Shown: positions 24,959 to 34,861, numbered from the stretch's first letter. The stretch is DNA of 64,000 bases from Bacteroidota bacterium (GCA_020160935.1 JAIUPL010000001.1:310001-374000), one strand, 5' to 3'. The notes: generated from the letters alone by a model not told the origin. Numbers and translations are program-made.

Positions 24959-26572
24959 TCACGCTTCCATGACCACTTCGCTGTACGCTGTTTTGTAATG
25001 ATCCAGCACCTGGCCTGCAATACCGGAGAAAATAAGTGCTTCCATTTTTTTGTACGCTTCGGGCAAAGGAATGGGGTCGATCAGTTTGTTGTAAATAAAC
25101 GCCGCATTCACAGCCACCAGTTTGTAGTGTTCGCCCTGCGGTTTTCCGGCCAGTATGTCTTTTGCCACTTCCACACAGGTATCCTGGTTGTCGGCGCTTA
25201 CCAGATGAAACGGGACTGGTTTGAGGCCAAAATCTTCGGGTTTTACCTCATAATCATAGGTTTTTCCATCGCGATATTCCAGCACACGGGTAGGAGCGCT
25301 TACCGATATTTCATCCAGTCCATCTTGGCCACGCACCACAATCAAGTGTTTTTTGCCCATTTTGATACCCGTTTCAAAAATAACATCCATCAGATCGGCA
25401 AAAGCGGTGCCTATAAACTGCCGTTCGGGTTGGTAAGGATTCACCAGCGGCCCCAGCACATTGAACACAGTCGGGACGCCAATCTTGGCACGAACCGGCG
25501 CAAAATGCCGGAATACCGGATGTACGTCGGGCGCAAATACAAATGCAAGATTGGATGTTTCCAGCGCATTGGCTGCCAGTCGGGTATCAAAACGAATCGG
25601 TACTTCCAGGCTTTCCAGCAGGTTGAAACTTCCAAAACGGCCAGCCGCCGCCCGGTTGCCGTGCTTGGCTATTTTCAGTCCGTTGTGGGCCAGCAGCAGG
25701 CTCGCCAGGGTAGAGGTATTGATGCGGGGCAAACCCGAGCCGCCCGTGCCGCAAATATCGACGGCCTCCACGAGTAAATCATCTTCCACTTGCTTGCTAA
25801 AGGCCATCAACGCGTCGATAAATGTTTTTAACTCGCTGGTATTGCGCAGTTTGTGGCTCAATGACACGAGTAGTATCTGTTTCTGGTCGTCCGATAATTG
25901 GCCTTCTTCCACTGCCCGCAAAAACAGATAGAGCGTTTCTTTGGAAAGAGGTGTATTGGCTTGCAATTTTTGGGATAAATCGTGGTAAATACGGTTTCCG
26001 GAAGCCAATCGGCCTTCCACCACATTTCGAAGCATCCGCATGCCCACGCCGTTTTTCATGCTCAACACAGACTCCGGGTGAAACTGGATGCCTTCAATGG
26101 GCAAACGTTTGTGGCGGATAGCCATCACAACACCGTCGGCAGAACGGGCGCTCACCTCAAACTCGGCGGGTATCTGCACACCCGCCCATGAATGATAGCG
26201 GGCAATTTGGCATCCTTGTTCCAGGCCCGTGAAAATGCCGCGGCCATCGTGCTCGATCGGCACCGATTTGCCATGTACCGGCGCAATATTGGCAAGAGTT
26301 CCGCCAAAAAACTCGATCAAAGCCTGATGCCCCAGACAAACGCCCAATATGGGTTTTGTCTGGTAAAACCGCCCTATCACAGCCATCAGGTTGCCGGCAT
26401 TGCGCGGCACCGAAGGCCCGGGCGACAGCACCAGCAAATCAAACTCTACCTGTGCCAGCACTTCCGGATCAACCGTATTGCGATATACCGTAACCGTACA
26501 GCCCAATTGTCGAAAAAAGTCAACCAGGTTGTAGGTGAATGAATCGAAATTATCGAGCAACAGTATTTTCAT
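24959..26572 (-). CDS. trpGD: Anthranilate synthase glutamine subunit / anthranilate phosphoribosyltransferase fusion
   Basis: 537 residues from the ATG at 26572 (MKILLLDNFDSFTYN). The class I glutamine amidotransferase domain (about 1-190) has Cys79 in GVCLGHQ and the His/Glu motif FHPESVLS. The phosphoribosyltransferase domain follows, with CGTGGSGLPRINTST and KHGNRAAAGRFGS. It supplies ammonia to TrpE and then attaches phosphoribose to anthranilate. TrpE and TrpBA are not in the window. A palindrome GTATCA-N6-TGATAC sits just upstream. Confidence 0.95.
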   Translation of the reverse strand: MKILLLDNFDSFTYNLVDFFRQLGCTVTVYRNTVDPEVLAQVEFDLLVLSPGPSVPRNAGNLMAVIGRFYQTKPILGVCLGHQALIEFFGGTLANIAPVHGKSVPIEHDGRGIFTGLEQGCQIARYHSWAGVQIPAEFEVSARSADGVVMAIRHKRLPIEGIQFHPESVLSMKNGVGMRMLRNVVEGRLASGNRIYHDLSQKLQANTPLSKETLYLFLRAVEEGQLSDDQKQILLVSLSHKLRNTSELKTFIDALMAFSKQVEDDLLVEAVDICGTGGSGLPRINTSTLASLLLAHNGLKIAKHGNRAAAGRFGSFNLLESLEVPIRFDTRLAANALETSNLAFVFAPDVHPVFRHFAPVRAKIGVPTVFNVLGPLVNPYQPERQFIGTAFADLMDVIFETGIKMGKKHLIVVRGQDGLDEISVSAPTRVLEYRDGKTYDYEVKPEDFGLKPVPFHLVSADNQDTCVEVAKDILAGKPQGEHYKLVAVNAAFIYNKLIDPIPLPEAYKKMEALIFSGIAGQVLDHYKTAYSEVVMEA

Positions 26573-26588
26573 ATTAAAATGTAATGAT

Positions 26589-26613
26589 GTATCAGTACAA
26601 TGATACAAAGATT
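26589..26613 (-). promoter_or_regulatory. trpGD promoter-operator candidate
   Basis: On the minus strand an AATCTTTG box (one mismatch to TAnnTTTG, 26606-26613) is followed by the palindrome GTATCA-N6-TGATAC (26589-26606), which would overlap the transcription start. This is the position of a repressor site, but I recognise no specific regulator. Confidence 0.35.
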
Positions 26614-26617
26614 CAAT

Positions 26618-26654
26618 AAAAAATCCCGGGCGCGCAAGTACCCGGGATTTTTTT
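26618..26654 (-). terminator. Rho-independent terminator of the ThuA multidomain gene
   Basis: Stem AAAAAATCCCGGG (26618-26630) with CCCGGGATTTTTTT (26641-26654), 10-nt loop, ending in a U-run in the minus-strand transcript. It lies 38 nt beyond the stop at 26693 and just upstream of trpGD. Confidence 0.85.
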
Positions 26655-26692
26655 TGACATATTTTTTTTGAAGTGATCTCAAAAAGGCTGCT

Positions 26693-29600
26693 TTACCGCA
26701 CCATCATATCGAACCGCACCCAGTCGAGTGCCGTGATCGGGTCAGATGCTACCTGATCGTTTCTGAATACGAGATACAGGTCGTGGAATTTTCCGTCTGA
26801 TACTTGTTGAATGGGAACGGGAATTTCAGAAAATTCCATACGCGTGGTGTTTTTGGCAGGAATATCCGCTTTTCCCAGCAAGGCGCCGTTGGGAGAATCC
26901 AGGTGGATTTCTACCCTTCCGCCGGCAAACTTGTTGCGGCCATCGCCCAGCCCTACGCCGATGGCAAGCGCGTGTATTCCGTTCATGTCGTTGTGTTTAT
27001 ACATGACAAAACTTTTATTTTTCAAATCCCGCAGTACAACTGTATCCCCCCCGAATGGCCGGAAGGTAGTGATGCCTTTTGAAAGGCTGTCGGCTTGTTC
27101 AGCCTGTTGGAAAGCAGGGCGCAGGGCCAACACTTCGCCGCGTTCAAGGGCACTCTGAGAGCCGTTTCCTTTGTCTTTGTAGGAAGTTTTGAAAATAAAG
27201 GTGCCGGGAACGAGCGGTCTTCCAGGTTCAGGCGCTTTGGGCGACAGGGCATAGGAGCCACTGACGGGCATCGATTGCTTTGGTTTTTCAGAAGAGCCAA
27301 GTGACAATATCCAGCGCACCATTTCTCCTGCATCCTCTAATGAAAGTTGCGGGTGGGCGCTCATGACGGTTTCTCCCCAGTTGCCTGCGCCGCCCTTGAG
27401 CACTTTTGCAGAAAGGTTTCGGACGGCAAATTCGTTGTTCCGGTAGCGCTCCGCAATATCCTGGAAGGAGGGTCCATTGATTTTCCGATCGACGGCGTGG
27501 CAGGTTTTGCAGTCCGATTTGTCAATCAGTGTTTTTCCCTTGGCATATTCGGCTTGCTGCATGGCCGCCTGGTGGCCCTGTGCAATGCTGGTAATGTCGA
27601 ATCCTGTTTCCAGGTAATCGATCGTAGTGGCTACGGAAGCCGGGGCGATACGGCCGCTTTTCAAAGAGCCATCTTCTGCATCTTCTACCACCACCTGATA
27701 ATTGATAACATCGCCCGACTGGTAAAAACTGCGGTTTTTACCTCCAAAATCCCAATACACCACAGGCGGTTCGTTGCCGACATTCACCGTTTGTTTGATG
27801 GTTTTGAAGGCGCCCGAGGGGTCGGTTACTTTGAGTTCGGCCATGTAGTTGCCCGGTTTTTGGTACGTGTGCACTATGCTGTCTAAAGGGTTCTTTTTCA
27901 CCGGTTTCCCTGCACCCGACAAGCCGGCGTGGGCCACTGGTGTACGCATATAATCGGATTTCCACATCGTGCCATCGCCAAAATCAAGTTCATATTTCAA
28001 ACGATCCTTGTCGTAATCCTTTGTTCCGGAAGCATTGAACACCACTTGTAGCGGAGCGCCGCCAGCCTTTTTATCGAGTTGCAGAGAAGGAATGGGCGGT
28101 CGGTTGCCACGCACATATTCGATACGGCTCAGTCGCGCATCGGGGTTGGAAGAAAACCATTGTGTACCGTATTCCAACAGCCAGATGACGCCTTTTTTAT
28201 CGACAATCATGTCCATCGGGCGCGAAAAACGCAGCGAATCAGCAAAAGGCTCCATGCGGCTGAAGTTGCCGAGCGAGTCGATCGTCACCGCCATCATCCA
28301 GTTGCGCATCCAGTCGTACGTGATGAGTTTGCCATTGTAATAGTCCGGAAAACGGGTTTCTTCCGGATACTGATCGCAGTAATAAATAGGGCCTGCCATG
28401 GCATTGCGGCCACCGTTGCCGACCAGCGGGAATTCATTCGAATTTCCGTACGGGTACCAGATAAATGCAGGTTGCGCCGGCGGCAATTCACGACTGCCTG
28501 TGTTGTTGGGGCTGTCGTTGATGGGGTGCATGGGGTCGAACGGATTACCCGAGGTTTTACTGGCAAAGTTGTAATGACGATACGCTTTGTTGTTGCCAAC
28601 AAAATATGGCCAGCCAAAAAATCCGGCAGCGCGGGCACGGTTCACCTCGTCGTGACCGGCCGGGCCGCGACTGCTGTCGGGCTCGCCGGCATCGGGGCCT
28701 ACTTCACCCCAGAACAGGAGGTTGCGGCGGCTATCGATGGAAAGCCGGTAAGGATTGCGGCAGCCCATGACATATATTTCAGGCCGCCCGAATTGCTGGC
28801 CATTGGATGTCATTTGCTGGCTTTCGGGCGTACCCCAGCGCAGGGTGACAGCATTTTTGGTAAACAAATTGCCCGCAGGGCAGGTATAGGTGCCATCGTC
28901 ATGCGGTTTGATTCTCAGGATTTTACCCCGCAGGTCGTTGGTGTTGGCCGACGATTTTTGGGCATCCCAGGCGCTGCGCCCCGGCTGCTCATCTGAGGGG
29001 GAATATCCTTCGGAAGCGAATGGATTCGTGTTGTCGCCGGTACTCAGAAACAGGTTTCCGTCTTTGTCAAACTCGATACAACCGCCAGTGTGGCAGCACT
29101 CCTGACGCTGAACGGCGACGCGCAGAATAACTTTTTCGGAAGCGCGGTCGAGTGAGTCTCCCCGAAAAACAAAGCGAGACAGGGTATTGAACGATTCATC
29201 GCCTACGGAAGAGTAATACAGGTAAATCCAGTTGTTTTTCTCATAATTCGGGTCAATAGCCAGTCCCATCAATCCGTCTTCCTGTTCGGAATACACCGGT
29301 AGCCGGTGCGCGATGGTCACCAGCCCGGTGGCCGGATTGAACAGTTTGATATTTCCACGGCGCTCGATAAAAATGATTTTTCCGTCGGGAAACATATCCA
29401 GTTCCATCGGTTCGGTGAGTTCGCTGGCCAGCACCGTCTTCACAAAACGGGTGGGGTCGGGCTGCTCGGGCGTACGCGTCGCCGAATAGTTAAGTCGTTT
29501 TTGTTTGCCAATGGCATAGCGGATGCCACCCAGTACATGCTGCATAAATTCCGGCTCGGCATAACTCTCATTGGTGTGGCCCAGCGCGGTGTAGAATGCG

Positions 29601-30247
29601 CGCCCGCCATCGTATTCGTGATACCAACTCATGGGATGCGTGTTCCCATTGGTACCGCCTTCGTAACTTTTTTCGTCGATCGTCAGCAGCACATTGGTTT
29701 TCGGGTTGAGGTCTTTAAAATTGTACCACTCGTCAAAACGCGTCCAGTCGTTGCCTTTGAGGTGGCGGGTAGCCGGGTGGTCGTGGTTTTCCACATGCAG
29801 GGTGGCATTTTGCTGCTTGGGATGCCCATTGAAATAGGCTCCGACGAGGCCGCCAAACCAGGTCCAGCCATATTCGGTATCTGTAGCGGAGTGAATGCCC
29901 ACAAATCCGCCGCCTGCCTGAATATATCTTTCAAAATCAGCCTCTTGCGTGGGAGTGAGTACATCGCCGGTGGTACACAAAAACACCACTGCGTTGTACC
30001 GTTTGAGGTTGTTTTCGGTAAAATCTTCCGATTCCTCTGTAGTGTCTACGGCAATACCGTGCTCGGTACACATTTTACGCAGCGCAGCGGTAGCGGTCGG
30101 TATGCAGGCATGCCGATAGCCTGCCGTTTTGGAAAAAATGAGTATGCGGGGCGGAATATGGTCGGAGCAGGATTGCAGGCATAAAAGTGCTGCGACGAAA
30201 AGACCGGGCAAGAGCCGCAGACGGACATAAGAGGGAATCGAATGCAT
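26693..30247 (-). CDS. Lipoprotein with ThuA, sugar-dehydrogenase propeller, PKD and cytochrome c modules
   Basis: An 1184-residue secreted protein. A lipobox LCLQSC gives a lipidated Cys27. Next come a ThuA-like domain (about 33-245; GGGFVGIHSATD), a six-bladed glucose/sorbosone-dehydrogenase-type propeller (about 270-690; LTEPMELDMFPDGKIIFIER), a PKD domain (about 705-800; ELDFGDGT) and a c-type cytochrome motif CKTCH near 912. A C-terminal beta-sandwich resembling a carbohydrate-binding module ends the protein. This architecture suggests oxidation of sugars or sugar-like compounds at the cell surface with electrons passed to the attached haem. The substrate is unknown. A terminator follows at 26618-26654. 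Confidence 0.9.
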   Translation of the reverse strand: MHSIPSYVRLRLLPGLFVAALLCLQSCSDHIPPRILIFSKTAGYRHACIPTATAALRKMCTEHGIAVDTTEESEDFTENNLKRYNAVVFLCTTGDVLTPTQEADFERYIQAGGGFVGIHSATDTEYGWTWFGGLVGAYFNGHPKQQNATLHVENHDHPATRHLKGNDWTRFDEWYNFKDLNPKTNVLLTIDEKSYEGGTNGNTHPMSWYHEYDGGRAFYTALGHTNESYAEPEFMQHVLGGIRYAIGKQKRLNYSATRTPEQPDPTRFVKTVLASELTEPMELDMFPDGKIIFIERRGNIKLFNPATGLVTIAHRLPVYSEQEDGLMGLAIDPNYEKNNWIYLYYSSVGDESFNTLSRFVFRGDSLDRASEKVILRVAVQRQECCHTGGCIEFDKDGNLFLSTGDNTNPFASEGYSPSDEQPGRSAWDAQKSSANTNDLRGKILRIKPHDDGTYTCPAGNLFTKNAVTLRWGTPESQQMTSNGQQFGRPEIYVMGCRNPYRLSIDSRRNLLFWGEVGPDAGEPDSSRGPAGHDEVNRARAAGFFGWPYFVGNNKAYRHYNFASKTSGNPFDPMHPINDSPNNTGSRELPPAQPAFIWYPYGNSNEFPLVGNGGRNAMAGPIYYCDQYPEETRFPDYYNGKLITYDWMRNWMMAVTIDSLGNFSRMEPFADSLRFSRPMDMIVDKKGVIWLLEYGTQWFSSNPDARLSRIEYVRGNRPPIPSLQLDKKAGGAPLQVVFNASGTKDYDKDRLKYELDFGDGTMWKSDYMRTPVAHAGLSGAGKPVKKNPLDSIVHTYQKPGNYMAELKVTDPSGAFKTIKQTVNVGNEPPVVYWDFGGKNRSFYQSGDVINYQVVVEDAEDGSLKSGRIAPASVATTIDYLETGFDITSIAQGHQAAMQQAEYAKGKTLIDKSDCKTCHAVDRKINGPSFQDIAERYRNNEFAVRNLSAKVLKGGAGNWGETVMSAHPQLSLEDAGEMVRWILSLGSSEKPKQSMPVSGSYALSPKAPEPGRPLVPGTFIFKTSYKDKGNGSQSALERGEVLALRPAFQQAEQADSLSKGITTFRPFGGDTVVLRDLKNKSFVMYKHNDMNGIHALAIGVGLGDGRNKFAGGRVEIHLDSPNGALLGKADIPAKNTTRMEFSEIPVPIQQVSDGKFHDLYLVFRNDQVASDPITALDWVRFDMMVR

Positions 30248-30640
30248 TGTTTATGGTTAAAAAACGACGGGATGAATGATATTCGGCGAAAAATAAACAA
30301 GTCCGCGAATTTGGCCGGTATGTAAAAACATATGACGGTGTATTTCTCCTGCCTTTTTGTCGCTTCCGATCGTTTTTTCCTGCCAAAACCCTCGATTCTT
30401 CATCATGGCAAATTATTTGAATGACTATGGGGTTCATTCATCCTGCAATTTTTGCTGCCAGTTTGACACAAATGATTATTTACTACCATCTTTTAAGTAA
30501 ATTTGTGAAGGTTTGCGTTTAACATTGCAGGTATTACAAGGCTGCACGTGGTTTCGGGAAAGTATTTGTGTGGAAAGGGAGCAATTTTTTAATCCTGATG
30601 AATATTCCTGTATGCCCGGCTATCATTTTGCAAGTTAATT
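30248..30640. other. 393-bp divergent promoter region between the ThuA gene and lon
   Basis: The stretch contains no convincing gene. TAAATTTG at 30498-30505 matches the -7 consensus on the plus strand and would start a lon leader of about 130 nt. The remainder is AT-rich near 30400-30500. I see no CIRCE-type heat-shock palindrome. Confidence 0.45.
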
Positions 30641-33112
30641 ATGAGTATGTTTGAAAATTGGTTGATGTCGCAACAGTCTGATGACGAGCCCGACTTCGTT
30701 CCGCTTTTTTCCCTGGAAGAGGAGGAAGAAGCGCGGCAGGGAGAGGTATTTCCGGATGTGCTTCCTATTCTACCACTGAAAAATACAGTACTGTTTCCTG
30801 GAATTGTAACGCCCATCACCGTAGGGCGCGACAAGAGTATACGCGCCGTACAAAAAGCATATGAAGACAATCGTTTTATAGGCGTTCTTTCCCAGAAAGA
30901 TGTAAAGATTGAAAGTCCTTCTGACCACGATTTGTATCGCGTTGGTACAGTAGCCCGCATTTTGAAGTTGCTGAAAATGCCTGATGGCTCTACCACTGCC
31001 ATTTTGCAAGGCCGCAAACGCTTCCGTCTGGATGCCATGATCAGCGATGATCCGCACATGATCGGGCAAATTACTACCCTCGAATACGATCAACCCAAAA
31101 ATAAACTGGAGTTCAAAGCCCTGTTGAGCAGTGTCCGAGATGCTGCCAAACATATCATCGAACTCTCTCCGCAAATTCCGTCGGAAGCCGTTGTGATGCT
31201 TAAAAACATCAACAACGACAACTTTCTGTTGAATTTTATAGCCTCTAACCTTGGAATCAAGATTGAGGAAAAACAGGCCATTCTCGAAATCAACAACCTC
31301 CGGGAAAAAGCCAGCGCCATCCTCATGCATATGGACGGCGAATTGCAATTGCTCGAACTGAAAGACCAGATCGAGTCGAAAGTGCGCACCGATATTGAAA
31401 AACAACAGCGCGATTATTTCCTCAACCAGCAACTGAAAACCATTCAGGAAGAACTGGGCCAAAACCCGCAGGAAGAGGAAATCAACGACTTGCTACGCAA
31501 GGCGGCCAAAAAGAAATGGCCCAAAAATGTGCGCGAAACCTTTGATCGCGAAATCAATAAACTCCGCCGCGTCAATCCGCAGGTGGCCGAATACGCCATC
31601 GGGCTGAACTACCTCGAAACGCTGCTCGATTTGCCCTGGGAAGATTTTACCAAGGACAATTTCGACCTCAAAAAGGTAAAAGACGTGCTCGACCGTGACC
31701 ACTATGGCCTGACCAAAGTGAAAGAGCGCATTCTCGAACACCTGGCCGTGCTGAAACTGAAAGGCGACATGAAAGCGCCGATTCTTTGCCTGACCGGCCC
31801 TCCGGGTGTGGGTAAAACATCTCTGGGCGCCAGCATCGCCAAAGCGCTCAAACGCAAATACATCCGCATGAGCCTCGGCGGCCTGCACGATGAAGCCGAA
31901 ATTCGCGGTCACCGCAAAACCTACATCGGCGCCATGCCCGGCCGTATCATCCAGTCGCTGAAAAAAGGCAAATCGGGCAATCCGGTGTTTATTCTCGACG
32001 AAATTGACAAAGTAGGCAAGGATTTCCGGGGCGACCCGTCTTCCGCGCTGCTGGAAGTACTGGACCCGGAACAAAACACCACTTTCCACGACAATTACCT
32101 CGAACTGGAATACGACCTGTCAAAAGTGCTGTTTATTGCCACGGCCAACTCGCTTTCCACCATTCAGCCCGCCCTGCTCGACCGTATGGAAATCATCGAG
32201 ATTTCGGGTTATTCGCTCGAGGAAAAGGTAGAAATTGCCAAGCGACACCTCGTTCCCGAGCAACGCAAGGAACACGGGCTCAAACCTGCGCAGGTCAAAA
32301 TAAGCGACAAAGCGCTGGTACGCATCATCCGCGACTACACCGGCGAAAGTGGTGTGCGCAGCCTGGCCCGCGAAATCGGCTCGGTTATGCGTTCCGTAGC
32401 CAAACGGGTTGCCATGGAAGAAACCTACGATGTGACCATCAAACCGGAACACTTGCACAGCATCCTCGGCCCCACGAAATACGACGCGGAGGCTTATCAG
32501 GAAGTGCAAACACCGGGGGTGGCCATTGGCCTGGCCTGGACTTCCATTGGTGGCGAAATTCTGTTTATCGAAGTCAGCCTCAATAAAGGAAATGGCCGCC
32601 TGCAACTCACCGGCAACCTGGGCGAGGTGATGAAAGAAAGCGCCAGCACCGCACTCAGTTACCTGAAAGCGCATGCTGAACAACTGGGTATCGACCCGGA
32701 AAAATTTGAGAAAAACGACATCCACATACACATTCCGGAAGGCGCTATTCCAAAAGACGGCCCTTCGGCAGGTGTTACGATGTTGTCGGCACTTACCTCG
32801 GCTTTCACCGGGCGTTCGCTGAAACCTTATCTGGCCATGACCGGCGAAATCACCCTGCGTGGCAAAGTGCTGCCCGTGGGCGGTATCAAGGAAAAAATCC
32901 TGGCCGCCCGCCGAGCCGGCATCAAGGAAGTAATTCTTTGTCGCGAAAACCGCAAACACGTAGAGGAAATCGAGCCGGAATACATCAAAGGCCTGAGTTT
33001 CCATTATGTGGATCGCATGGAAGAGGTGCTTCAACTGGCTATCGGCCTGAATACCTCTTCCAAACCCGGAGAGAACGGAACGGCCAAAATACGCCGGAAA
33101 AAAGCAGCATAA
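30641..33112 (+). CDS. lon: ATP-dependent protease Lon
   Basis: An 823-residue LonA protease. The N-terminal substrate domain (about 40-240; LPLKNTVLFPG) is followed by a coiled-coil region, the AAA+ module with Walker A GPPGVGKTS (386-394) and Walker B FILDEIDK, and the proteolytic domain with the Ser-Lys dyad at Ser709 (DGPSAG) and Lys752 (GGIKEK). It degrades misfolded and short-lived regulatory proteins in the cytoplasm. ATG 30641 and the ATG two codons later are both possible. ruvA follows after 21 nt. Confidence 0.97.
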   Translation: MSMFENWLMSQQSDDEPDFVPLFSLEEEEEARQGEVFPDVLPILPLKNTVLFPGIVTPITVGRDKSIRAVQKAYEDNRFIGVLSQKDVKIESPSDHDLYRVGTVARILKLLKMPDGSTTAILQGRKRFRLDAMISDDPHMIGQITTLEYDQPKNKLEFKALLSSVRDAAKHIIELSPQIPSEAVVMLKNINNDNFLLNFIASNLGIKIEEKQAILEINNLREKASAILMHMDGELQLLELKDQIESKVRTDIEKQQRDYFLNQQLKTIQEELGQNPQEEEINDLLRKAAKKKWPKNVRETFDREINKLRRVNPQVAEYAIGLNYLETLLDLPWEDFTKDNFDLKKVKDVLDRDHYGLTKVKERILEHLAVLKLKGDMKAPILCLTGPPGVGKTSLGASIAKALKRKYIRMSLGGLHDEAEIRGHRKTYIGAMPGRIIQSLKKGKSGNPVFILDEIDKVGKDFRGDPSSALLEVLDPEQNTTFHDNYLELEYDLSKVLFIATANSLSTIQPALLDRMEIIEISGYSLEEKVEIAKRHLVPEQRKEHGLKPAQVKISDKALVRIIRDYTGESGVRSLAREIGSVMRSVAKRVAMEETYDVTIKPEHLHSILGPTKYDAEAYQEVQTPGVAIGLAWTSIGGEILFIEVSLNKGNGRLQLTGNLGEVMKESASTALSYLKAHAEQLGIDPEKFEKNDIHIHIPEGAIPKDGPSAGVTMLSALTSAFTGRSLKPYLAMTGEITLRGKVLPVGGIKEKILAARRAGIKEVILCRENRKHVEEIEPEYIKGLSFHYVDRMEEVLQLAIGLNTSSKPGENGTAKIRRKKAA

Positions 33113-33133
33113 CCCTGCCACACCATATCTGAT

Positions 33134-33730
33134 ATGTACGCTTATCTGAAAGGCGAAGTCACTTTTCGCAGCCCTGCCTACGTCGTCATGGAAGTACACG
33201 GCGTGGGCTACCATGTGAATATTCCACTGAGCACCTTCACTGCCATTCAGGGTCAGGAAAAAACCACCCTGTACACGCACCTGATTGTCAAGGAAGACTC
33301 ACACACCTTGTATGGCTTCGCTACACAGGTGGAACGCAGTATGTTCACCCAACTGATCGGCGTGACAGGCGTGGGCGCTACTACGGCCCAACTTATCCTG
33401 TCGTCTATGACCGTCGATGAAGTACGCGCGGCGGTTATCGGCGAACAGGCGCATGTGCTGCAACGCGTAAAAGGTATCGGCGCCAAAACAGCCAAACAAA
33501 TCATTCTCGATCTGAAAGGCAAACTCAGTAAGGAAGCACCGGAAGTGGGCGTTATGTTCCCGACTGCCGTCGACAACGCCGTCCGCGAAGAAGCGCTTTC
33601 CGCTCTGATGGCGCTGGGTTTCAACCGAATTGCGGTGCAAAAAGCCCTGAACGCTGTTACCAAAGACAATCCAAATGTTTCCAAAGTGGAAGAACTGGTA
33701 AAACTGGCGCTGCGGGCGCTGGCCGTGTGA
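33134..33730 (+). CDS. ruvA: Holliday junction branch migration protein RuvA
   Basis: A 198-residue protein starting MYAYLKGEV. It has the OB-fold domain (1-65), two helix-hairpin-helix motifs (LIGVTGVGATTAQLIL and LQRVKGIGAKTAKQI, about 72-125) and the C-terminal RuvB-binding domain (about 150-198). RuvA binds four-way junctions and loads RuvB. It follows lon by 21 nt and probably shares its transcript. Confidence 0.96.
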   Translation: MYAYLKGEVTFRSPAYVVMEVHGVGYHVNIPLSTFTAIQGQEKTTLYTHLIVKEDSHTLYGFATQVERSMFTQLIGVTGVGATTAQLILSSMTVDEVRAAVIGEQAHVLQRVKGIGAKTAKQIILDLKGKLSKEAPEVGVMFPTAVDNAVREEALSALMALGFNRIAVQKALNAVTKDNPNVSKVEELVKLALRALAV

Positions 33731-33751
33731 TAGAGGTGAGAAGGGAGAAGG

Positions 33752-34705
33752 TCAGGAGGTGGCGCAGAGGATGAGTACACCAATCACAAAAATGGCGAGC
33801 AGTGCCTGAGCCAGGCGTTTTTCCATTCTTATGACAGCCTTCACCGGTTTATCCTTTGCCGTAATATTTCCGGCCCGGATGATCTGCAACAATACAACCG
33901 AAATCAGGATGTAAGCCAGCAGGTAAATTTTATCCATCAACACCATATATCCTGTATCGGGCAAGGCTCCGCTGTACGACTGTTGTAAAAAAACCGCGGT
34001 CAGCAGGCCGCCGATGGGCAGTGAAGACCGCGAATCGATATGCGTTGGATGCAGCAGCAAACCTCCAATGCTCACCAGCATAACAATGAACAGGGGCAGC
34101 AGCATTTTTAACAAAAAATAACTGAGCGGCCGCGCAAGATTAATCTGGTAACTCAGGTTGCTGTATCGCTGGGCATTTTCTTCCGGATTTCCGAAATTGC
34201 TGCCATAATCGTGCACTTTTGATACAATTTCACTGCCTTTCGTATCCCAGCCAACCATGTTCAGCGTATTGCGGATTTGTGCGCCCAAAGTATCAGCCAC
34301 ATACTGAAGCGAATCCGCCGGAAATTCCGGATTTTCAATTTGAATGTCGAGTTGGTGCTGATCAAGCGGGAAACGATTGAGCGAAAAAGAATGAAAAAAA
34401 CGCCCTTCGATCCTGAAAATCTTGTATTTCTCACCGGTTTTAAGGGAGACCGGCGTACTATCTCCGTCAAAAGTAGCTTTGTCCATGCTCCATTTTTCAA
34501 TGGCATTCACAAACTCGATATTAGTAGGATCGATGCGCCCTTTCCACTTGAACCAGATGTAAAAATCTGCGTAGAACGAATGCTCGTCCATGTTCAGGTC
34601 GTACAAATTCATCAGGTAAACACCGGTTTTCACCTGTTGAGGTTGTGCCCGCGCCTGAAAGGTTAGAAACAGGGCAATGGAAAGGAGGAAAATCAAGTGG
34701 CGCAT
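33752..34705 (-). CDS. Pentameric ligand-gated ion channel homologue (Cys-loop superfamily)
   Basis: 317 residues from the ATG at 34705 (MRHLIFLLS), with a signal peptide ending near AQA/RAQ. The extracellular beta-sandwich shows VYLMNLYDLNMDEHSFYADFYIWFKW and FPLDQHQLDIQIENP, the prokaryotic counterpart of the Cys-loop without its cysteines. Four membrane helices follow: M1 (PLSYFLLKMLLPLFIV), M2 with a pore-like SSLPIGGLLTAVFLQQ, M3 (YMVLMDKIYLLAYIL) and M4 (LLAIFVIGVLILCA). Bacterial relatives GLIC and ELIC are gated by protons and amines. It is convergent with ruvA. Confidence 0.85.
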   Translation of the reverse strand: MRHLIFLLSIALFLTFQARAQPQQVKTGVYLMNLYDLNMDEHSFYADFYIWFKWKGRIDPTNIEFVNAIEKWSMDKATFDGDSTPVSLKTGEKYKIFRIEGRFFHSFSLNRFPLDQHQLDIQIENPEFPADSLQYVADTLGAQIRNTLNMVGWDTKGSEIVSKVHDYGSNFGNPEENAQRYSNLSYQINLARPLSYFLLKMLLPLFIVMLVSIGGLLLHPTHIDSRSSLPIGGLLTAVFLQQSYSGALPDTGYMVLMDKIYLLAYILISVVLLQIIRAGNITAKDKPVKAVIRMEKRLAQALLAIFVIGVLILCATS

Positions 34706-34846
34706 GTTGGAACTTTTTCCGGGAGAATGCCCTTGTTTTGGCATGTCTCTTGAACAAGAAGGTTATTCGTAATGTAATCACTGCCAAAAATAGTTTTTTT
34801 TCACAAAAACCCGCTACGCTACGCAGCCTCCCGCTCGTCTTCGTAT

Positions 34847-34854
34847 TAACTTTG
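34847..34854 (+). promoter_or_regulatory. -7 box TAACTTTG, 7 nt before the cysS ATG
   Basis: Exact TAnnTTTG match. The start of transcription would fall only a few bases before the ATG at 34862. Confidence 0.55.
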
Positions 34855-34861
34855 CGCCCTT

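Noticed and set aside
30540-30556. CACGTG upstream of lon as a parS site
   Set aside because: Flanks (GGCTG / GTTTC) do not match the consensus.
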